DNA from: Pomphorhynchus laevis
Lineage: Eukaryota > Acanthocephala > Palaeacanthocephala > Echinorhynchida > Pomphorhynchidae
Reading direction: 5' to 3'
DNA: 64,000 bases
NCBI GenBank assembly: GCA_012934845.2
Contig: WNNJ02002357.1
Location: 1-64,000 of the forward strand
In this document: positions 53,501 to 63,000 of the stretch, piece by piece
Numbering within the stretch: position 1 is the first letter of the stretch
Layout: the number at the start of each line of letters is the position of its first letter
Made by a program: the position numbers and the translations under genes
Notes under the pieces: generated by a model
Seen by the model: only the letters and a program-made list of their open reading frames with translations
What the model was told of the DNA's origin: nothing
Database searches by the model: none

Positions 53501-56500
53501 AATACACGTTGCCAACGTATCTTTTAGTGCTAACTGATTTAGCGAAAATAATAATTAATTTAAAATTTATATTTCTACTTGATTTTTCTCAATTTACAAC
53601 AAGTAAATTGTTAACAGAAAAAGTGCTTTACAAAATAAAAAATGTATTTTGTGAATAGTTGTGTTCAATTAATATAATTAATAACAATGGAGACTAGCAT
53701 ATGTTTTTCAGTGGCACAATGTTCGCCAGTATCAAGGATTGTATAGATTTATTAAATGTCAAGTATTTCTTTAGTCTTAATGTTTCATCTTTGATACAAT
53801 CCTTGATAATGGCGAGCATGTGTGCCGTTAATATATTGAAAAAAAATTACTTTTGTGTCATTTGTTACTTTGCATAGTTTTACAATCCGTAATTTTAACT
53901 ATAACTTTTCCGAGGATAACAAAATATTGTCGAAACGTAAATTGCATTTAATTATATCTCAGGTCTTGCTCCATATCGATTTAATTAGCTTTTCGGTTTC
54001 CGCTAATGTTATTTAGTTCACCACAAATAGAGTTTTCGTTAGGCCTAAATGATTTTTATATAATTAGCTAAAATAAATGGACGATATATGTTAATATGGT
54101 GAATGTTTGTACATTTTGTAATACAATGAAAACATCGATTTTGCGTTAAGCTAATTTCGAAAATAAAATGTGAATATCGATATGCTACATTATTATTTTT
54201 GACGATAATAAAAAGCCTAACTAAAGTAGTCGCGTATGATCGTTCTTTTTTGTACCTCTTTCTAATAGTTGTTCGAAGTATGCATTTAATCCTTGATGTT
54301 TGTATAATATTCGATTCTGTCTTTTGCATTACTGGGAGTAATAAATGTATTTTTTAAATTTATTAAAAACTTTAAAGACAATTTAATTTTTAAGCTTGTT
54401 CTATAACTAAATGCATAACTTTTTCTTATAATACAAAACATTAATAGACTGATTATATATCAACTACATATTATATATTTAATGTTAATGCTATAATAAT
54501 ATCGGCTTAATCGTGTTTGACGGTTTTTAAAATTTTTGTTTGAATATTCTCTATTTCATAAATTTAGTTTCGAAAGTAATCTCTCTGTATTTAATATTAA
54601 TTGTAAACATTTAATGAATTGTGATGATTTTTAACCTTCATTTTGCTATATGCATATTGAAAATATGGGTTCATTCGATTTTATATGTAAAGCGTTCGAA
54701 AAAATATTTACATTTTTTGATCTTAGATGCTCAAAATTATTTTGCTGCAAAAACGCGAACTACTTACAATTCACATATTTCATTTGATTTCAACATTATG
54801 CAATTGCCAATCTTCGTCCGATTCAGCTGTTATCAATTCTAAAGCATTTACTGAATTATTCGCGAATTTGTCGGTACGTAAGTTGATAGATCGATACAAT
54901 ATTTGTTCTGCTTTTTAATTTACTGCTTTTGTCACTAACATCGTTATGCCGTTTACTCAATTTTTACATAAAACAGTATTTTATAAAAATGTGGTTAAAC
55001 TTTGTGGTTATAATTAAAGCAGACAATCAGTGGTTATAATTGAGTGATACCGATTAATTTCTCGCATCTAAATATCGTATGTAAAACGAAAAATTGTAAT
55101 CGAATCAAATATTAAAAGTTATTGTTTTAAATTTTAATTAAGCATTCAATAATTTTTGTGTTAGGTGAATGTATAAGATTTTCCTGATTATTATTCAAAT
55201 TCTCTGACGGAATTTTATCGTAAGGGTTTCAATCATAAATTAAGTTTCAATAATTTTTACGAGTCAGGTATTAGTTTCGTCACTGTATTTTATAGATCGT
55301 GACGATTAAAAATTTACATGATTTGCTAACATATTTTTTTATTCCAGTGTTTGTACTTTTCAAATTATTTGATTACAATACATGATTTGTATATATTAAC
55401 TGGCATATTAATGCATTTTATTAGATTGGTTTATTACAACGTCACATTCAATTAGAAGAAACAGAATTTGAAATCGATAAAACTATTTTTTGTTCGTGTG
55501 AAATCTGATAGTTACAAATGCTGATGCTGAGCCTTAAGATAACTTTTAATAAAATATATTGGTATAATGTCAGTTTAGTAATCGATTACAACTAAAATAT
55601 ATTCTTTTTTTGTTTGCGTAATTTTCTCACTGAATATATCTGCCTTTGAATTTAAAATAACATAAATTTTTATCCTATTATGCCCTTTTTATCGCTGTAA
55701 TGACAGAGCATTTTTGTACGACTATTTCGCAAACTTGATATAAAGGGCATATTTTCCTCAATAAATAATTATATAGTAAATACTAAACCAATAATATTTT
55801 TCCATTTCGAATATATATTGTTTTACATGAACAAAGAAGAAAATAATTTTCCTTTATTTGACAAAATTCAATCTATCGAGAGCTATTGCTATCATCATCA
55901 GGATTACTATAAAATATAATCAAATGTAATGATTACAATAAAAAAATTTCGTAATCCTGATGATGATAAAAGCCGGAGCTATCGATAGATTGAATTTTGT
56001 CAAATAAAGAAAATTATTTTTTTCTTTGTTCCTGTAAAACTATATAAATGGTTATACTTGATTGCAACTGTGAGCTGAAATTTTTCCGATTGTGGCACGA
56101 TATTATCATCACAGGTATTGATCCTTTTTTGATACAGCAGGACGCTACTAATCAGTCTGGGTGAGTCTCATCAGCTGCTGACCCAGACCTACATTGAATC
56201 GCGATACAGACGTCCTGAGTTCAAATCCGATCAGCATCAGTGTACGGAGAAAGCAGATAATAAGGGTCGAAACGTGAAATGTAGGTCTGGGTCAGCAGCT
56301 GATGAGACCTACCCAGACTGATTAGTAACGTCCTGCTGTATCAAAAATAAGATCAATACCTGTGAGGATAATATCGTGCCACAATCGGAAAAAATAAAAA
56401 AATTTATTTACTTTTGAATTTAGATATAATAAATTCTGTCTGATTGTTTCTTTTTTATCCCTGATCTATAAGCGGATTTGTACTCGACTATTTCTCATTT

Positions 56501-59500
56501 TTGAACTGCAATAAAACAAGGCTTTAACATCAATATAATTTAGAAACGTTTTTAATTTAAATACGGACCGTATTTGAACTCAATGCATTTTAGATGAATT
56601 AATGAATGATCTATTCATTCAACACCAATTTTTTTTGTTTTACATAAGTATAAGTAGCCTAGACGTTAAAAGCTTTAAATAGTTAGTAAACTTTTGCAAA
56701 AATCAGATATTGTGATACGTTTGCAAAAGACACCCTTGTTTTTTAGCTGTGGAAGTTTTCTGGATCAAATGTACAATGCTCTATCTTTGAACAACTCGTT
56801 TCGGTTTTGTCTACTCCCTCGTAAGTTATTTGTACTCTCCATTTTCGTTTTTTAGTTTTTGTAAAAGAGTATTTATAGAACAAATGCTTGTCTTGTATAG
56901 CAATTTCACGAAACATAATATGGACTTTTTTCAAAAATTTGTTTTTGATAATTCACTATCAATAGTAGTAATTGCTGACTCATTCATTTAATTTATACAA
57001 AATTTACTCAAATGAATGAAATCATTTATGCTTATGGAGAATTTCTAAATTTTGTTAGAAACTATTAGCTTATCGAATAGAAAGTACATAGCAAGTTCTT
57101 TTAAAAAACTTTTAATTTAAATAAGAGTTTTTATAATTTAAAAAAATTCTGATTTAAAAATATCAATAATTTTATCTTTTAATTTTTAAAAAATCAGAAA
57201 TAAAATTCATGATTTAATGACGTTATCATTGTATGACAAAATACCTCTGATTTTACGTTCAAAGAATAATTCATTTTTGCTTTTGTACAATTTAAATAAA
57301 TAATAAAAACTGCTTCTTTAGGCAAATATACGTTCTCGTTTGGTGTGGTTTCAATAGATTATTTTTAGAATTAGTTTTAACCATACGTTTTGTATAGAAT
57401 ATTTTAAGTTACTAAATATAGTTACTAAAATATCAAACGATACTTTAATTACTATGTGATAACTATTTATGACCTCTAATTCTTATTCTGAAACAACGTC
57501 TGTTATTTATTATTAGTCAATTCATAAAAATGACGTTTATTTTAAATTTCATTTTTTTTTATTTTAACTTGATTTAAATTATAAAAAATATTATATAACA
57601 TTATTAATATTATTTAATATTATATATAAATCAACACAATAATATAAAGAATAAATTTAAACTCTCAAGTGGCAAATTTTTATGGATGGATAATAAATAA
57701 TATACTTTGTATTAGAATAAGATACTAGATAGTTATTTCAGAGGAAATACATCATCTGCATGTATTTGACCCCGCTGCTATGTTGGGTAGAGGAGTTAGG
57801 GGCCGAAACCTGATAGCATAGCAGTTCCTCCTGATGACCTCTAATTCTTATTCTGATACAACGTCTGTTATTTATTAGTCAATTCATAAAAATGACGTTT
57901 ATTTTAAATTTCAATTTTTTAACTTGATTTAAATTATAGAAAATCTAAAAACAATTATTAATTTTATTATTTAATTATTAAATTTTGATTTAGCATTATT
58001 ATTTTTTGTTTATTTTATAATTATATTAAATACGTAGACTCAGTTAGCTGATTTAATTTATAAAACATTCTAGGTTAGAAATCGATTTCGCATTTCTAAC
58101 GCTCTTTAATTTTATACAATCGTCTACTTGTAAAGTACTAATATTGTACTATGTGTGCATACCTCAAATTTATTGTTCATTTTCTCAAAAATATTGTACT
58201 TTGTGTACAATATGTACTAATATGTACAAATATTGTTCATTTTCTCAATAGCTTTTTTCCAAATATGATTTTATTTACTTACAGTGAATAAAATTTAGAA
58301 AGAATTTTTTTAATTTTTGCGATGACGTTTTTATAAATATTGCACATTGTATTATTTTAATTTTTGTTCAGATCATTAAGTCAGCAATACATGACTTTAC
58401 TGCGTGACACTGACATGATCAGTCGAATTTTCTTTTTCCTGCGGACGTCAAAGGTTACGCTTGAACTCAGCCTACTTTCGTCTATTGGTTCATTCCTATT
58501 CGTTTACTTGGTTCACTCTGATAGCTCTACTGAATATATAAAGTAAGTTTACTGCAAAATCATTGAATTAAAAAAGACTTGTTAGTATTGCCTTGCTTAA
58601 TTGAATTGAAAAGCTACATTCGGCAGCTAAATGTCTTTATTGTCTTTACATTTCGACAGAACAAATCTATAATTGTCTGCAATTTAAATTGTAATTTGTT
58701 GTTTTATAATTCAGAAAGTTTAAAAATGTTCACTGAATTTTAAGTCTAATTATTACAATTTAGCCTTTTTACGACGACAATTTTTTTATGTTGAAATGCT
58801 GAAAAACATTGGCTTTTTTTGCTTGATATTGTTGCTCAGTTCACCACAATAAGTTTACTGCTTTTATAGTTTACTGCCTTATTGCCTTGTTTTTTAAAAG
58901 TATAAAGTTTGACGTTTGCATCTTGTATTTTTAATGACTTTTCCGATTTACTCACATGCTTTTTTTACTGATCTTAATTTTACTTAATTTTTCGGATGTT
59001 CTAAATTATCTTAATATTATCGACACACATACACTGTAAACGCTTTAGAGTAACGTGTTTGTTGTATGTATTTCAATGGTGTGATTTTTTTCTAAATCGA
59101 TATAGTTGCTAAATGACTTCTTCTACTTTAAATTGAATCGCGTGAGAAGTAAACTCATTATGTGAATTCAATATTTTGTGAATCACAGCTTTTTCTATTA
59201 TTGCTTTGGTACACATTAAACCACAAATTATTAAAAAAAAGAACAAAATCACAAATTTAACTGTTTAGTTTCCATTTCAATATTTTTATAAATAGATACA
59301 TATATTTTATCCAATCTGTGCTGGTATTTGGCAATCGTATTAACCGCCAAATTTAAATGATTTGTTTTTATTGTGTGAAAAAGACATCATATAATGCTGT
59401 GAGAAGTGGGAACAACTCAGTTTCCGAATAATACATCAACTTTGATTTGCGTCTCCTCATAAATTATACTTATCTGATCAAAAGAGATAGTGAATATAAT

Positions 59501-60028
59501 TTTTTATTGAAATCGAATTTTCCATAGCTTACTGCTATCATAATCAGGACAAAATTATATAATTTAATCCTGATGATGATAACAGTTATCTATTGAAAAT
59601 TCAATTTCATTAAAAAATTCAATGCACTCCTTTGATCAGTCTACATTTTGTATTTTTGTAGACCAAACCGACTGGGGAGGATCAAGGTTCAGTCATTAGC
59701 CCTAATCTGTTCTATATATCTTTTCAGAGTAAAACTTTGTGAACCGGTAAAGACCAAAAACAATAAAATTTATTTAAACGTTTCGTCCCTTACTAGGACT
59801 TCTTCAGAACAATCTATAATACAAAGAAACAGCAGAATTGTTAGCAATAATTAATTATGTCATAATTAGTTAGGTGTTGAACTAATATAATATATCGTGT
59901 CACAAACACGTTTCCTATGTTATATCTTGCCACATAAGTGGTGGAGCTTGTGTTAGGCCTTGTGGACATTCTGCCATTAACTGTGCAATCCAAAACATCT
60001 CTCTCGATTTACGTACTCGAGCATTCAC

Positions 60029-60093
<65 letters not shown>

Positions 60094-63000
60094 CACGGAT
60101 GTGCTGAGTAAACAACGGTCCAGGATTTCTTACGAAATACGGCATTTATACTAAATGGTGTTGCTTGATAGACTGGACTTCAATTCAATATATATATATA
60201 GTAGTGCACGGATGTGCTGAGTAAACAACGGTCCAGGATTTCTTACGAAATACGGCATTTATACTAAATGGTGTTGCTTGATAGACTGGACTTCGATTCA
60301 CGACTTTCAATCACCATGTCACTTCTAGACGACCACTTCAGCATCGAAATGATGAGTACCCGGCAACACTCATCAGTAGAATGAGGTACACACTGGTCGT
60401 TTCGGTTGCCTGTGTGACATTATAAATAAAGGCGTTTCCGACACTTTGATAATTGACTGAGGCTTACGCTCTTTACCAGATCTAGTTGCTGTGCGGACCA
60501 TCCTTAAACACTAGGCAGAGGTTGTTGCTGAATTGTCGCTGCACTCGTTGGATCCTTAATGGATGCGGCAGGTATAATAGTAGTGCACGGATGTGCTGAG
60601 TAAACAACGGTCCAAGATTTCTTACGAAATACGGCATTTATACTAAATGGTGTTGCTACACCATTTAGCAACACCATATATATGGATGATTTGTTGTTTG
60701 AACCGCCTGTTGTGATAAACTTGTAATGAATGCGCAAGACAGTATGTTGGGGAAACATCTGAACAAATGCACAAGCGCATGAATCTTAGACGCTCGCAGA
60801 TAAAAACAAAGAAGCAAAGCTGTGATGCCGCAGTCACACATATCCAAGAAAATCCCGACCATCAATTCGGATTAACAATAATTGAAGATTAATTATTGTA
60901 TATAACGGAAATTAGACGAAAAGAATTGTATTGGACAGCGCAGCCTTTGTATGAACTAAAAGGATCATTAACAAAAAAGCAGCTAACTTTGTAAAATCAA
61001 TGTGAAATTCTTCCGCCCCAGAAACGTGGTATAAAAATAAAAATCAAAGTGCGTGGAAATGGTAGTAAGCTCTAGTAACTGAAGAAGGCACCAGCCGAAA
61101 CTAGTTTTTCTTTTAAAAATCATTCATTATCTCTGCTGTTTCAATAATTAAATTGTTTTAATAATTATATATATATATATATATATATAGTTTAGATTAC
61201 TTATTCATATAAACTTTGGGATACTTGTATATATTAATACTAGGATTTTAAATCAAACCGGAAACCGGTTTGACTTAGAATCCTACTTTATATACTTGCT
61301 GTCGTTGTTTGCTGTTGCAAGCAACGACAGCAAGTAAACTTTCTGCCAAATAAAATTAGGATGATCCGGAAAGCACATGGTTAGTTTAAAGAGGCTAGGC
61401 CCATTCTATCACGATAGCAAATTCTCGGAGATGCCTTTATAATATATCTATATAATATATAGATATCTTATATGTATCTTATATATACTTTATCTACTAT
61501 ATATACTATATATATCAATGACATCTGCCGCGGCTGATGATATCAAAATTCGGAAGAAATTTAACTATGTAAGATAATTCTTTAATTTTGATATATGCTT
61601 AGCATCGACAACATAAGCTGACAAGCTAGTCCAATGTTTGTCAATTCTGTGTTTTAAGTTATTTCGGTTCCCTCTCGGTCTACATATTTGTACAAATTTT
61701 AACTTGTTGTATCGTAGATTGTCATTAAAAAAATTTTAAATCGATTATTTAATACCTGATTCAGAGTGTGCAATGTATTACACTAACATTTAATTAAACC
61801 GTAATTAGCGACGTATCAACCTACACATGCCTAGAACACCTAGTCTTTAAATATAGAGAATATAACGAACGGATGGAACAAGATGACTGCCTGTACGTAG
61901 AATATCTTCAAATAACTGCAATTACCCTTTGATTTAGTAAACACTGCAAATGTAGTATACATTGTATTTAAAAAGATAATCGACGAAAATAACCGCCTAA
62001 ATTATCTAGCAATTATTGAACCAATTGTTTTTTTTGTAGTAGTCCAGGATTCGTTGTTATTTGTTTACAATATATCTTACATGGGGACCCACTGGCATCT
62101 TACTATACTAGAGAATAGGAATGATACTCAGATCCTTGACTTGATCAACCTTCTCTTTAATTACATGGCCTAAAGTGTACGGACCAGAGTACATCAACCG
62201 AAATAAATGCATGTGATATGTCTTTTCTTTGTTAATAGACATGCGAATTGTACCACGAGTGAATAAAATATGTTGTCCAGACAAAGATATGATCTGACAG
62301 TTCCTGAATATCTTTCCGAATTTTGATATCATCGGCATACATCGCAAATGAACAATTGACACTGCAGATGTCATCGACATATATATTGAACAAAGTACAA
62401 CTAATGACTGAACTTTGAGGCATCCTACTCGGCGTTTGTTACCACAAAGACAAAGTGTTAACTGATCAAATACTGTGTATTTGTAAATTGCTGCAGTTTG
62501 AGAAAGTTATTACATGTTTTAAATTTACTTTGAAGATTGCTAAGTTTGATCGCAATGTTCAACTGTTTTCCATTTATCTGACGACAGAAGGATGAAATAC
62601 ACTATTATATAACATTTTTTATGTGCAGTTTTTTAATTAAATATTTTATGATTTATTAATTTATTTTTTAATTATTAATTTATTTTTGTAAGAATACAAC
62701 TAATGTTTTTATCAAATAAGGTTTGCACATTTCTTGATTGCCACTCTAAATTGGAAGCAGAACCTTCTGTCAACTGACAAAGCTGACGACATCCTTGCTG
62801 ACGATAGCGTTCCGCATGAAGGTTTGTTTTTAATACAATATGATAATTGATCTATATTTCTATTTGTACATTTACAGATAGTCATAACTTTACACTGTGC
62901 TCGTTTTTCTTAGACATCTTACAATTTCATTCAAAATCTGCTGATTCAAGCAGTAGGTAAGCCGTAATAAGTTAGCATGTTTCAGTAGATTGTAATTGTA

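Larger units (their letters stand above)
59640..61105 (+). mobile_element. Penelope-like element relic with GIY-YIG part and terminal motifs
   Basis: Near 60722-60990 the plus strand encodes CNECARQYVGETSEQMHKRM, then LRRSQIKTKKQSCDAAVTHI and EIRRKELYWTAQPLYELKGS. This has the Cys-x2-Cys, YVGET, and terminal Leu/Trp-rich layout of the Penelope GIY-YIG nuclease. About 90 bp downstream is CTGAAGAAGGCACCAGCCGAAAC (61079-61101), and an inverted relative lies at 59778-59807. Between them lie repeats and an (AT)n tract. The element is broken and old; it lies in a WDFY3 intron. Confidence 0.75.

Noticed and set aside
54045-54329. Minus-strand open frame of 94 codons
   Set aside because: No recognisable domain, lies in a WDFY3 intron and has intron-like composition.
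56217-56228. tRNA gene suggested by the B-box-like GAGTTCAAATCC
   Set aside because: No cloverleaf, A box at proper spacing or anticodon arm could be drawn; it is kept only as a possible SINE-type promoter element.
59915-60145. Minus-strand open frame with a long Ile-Tyr run
   Set aside because: The run is simply the (AT)n tract translated; there is no protein similarity.
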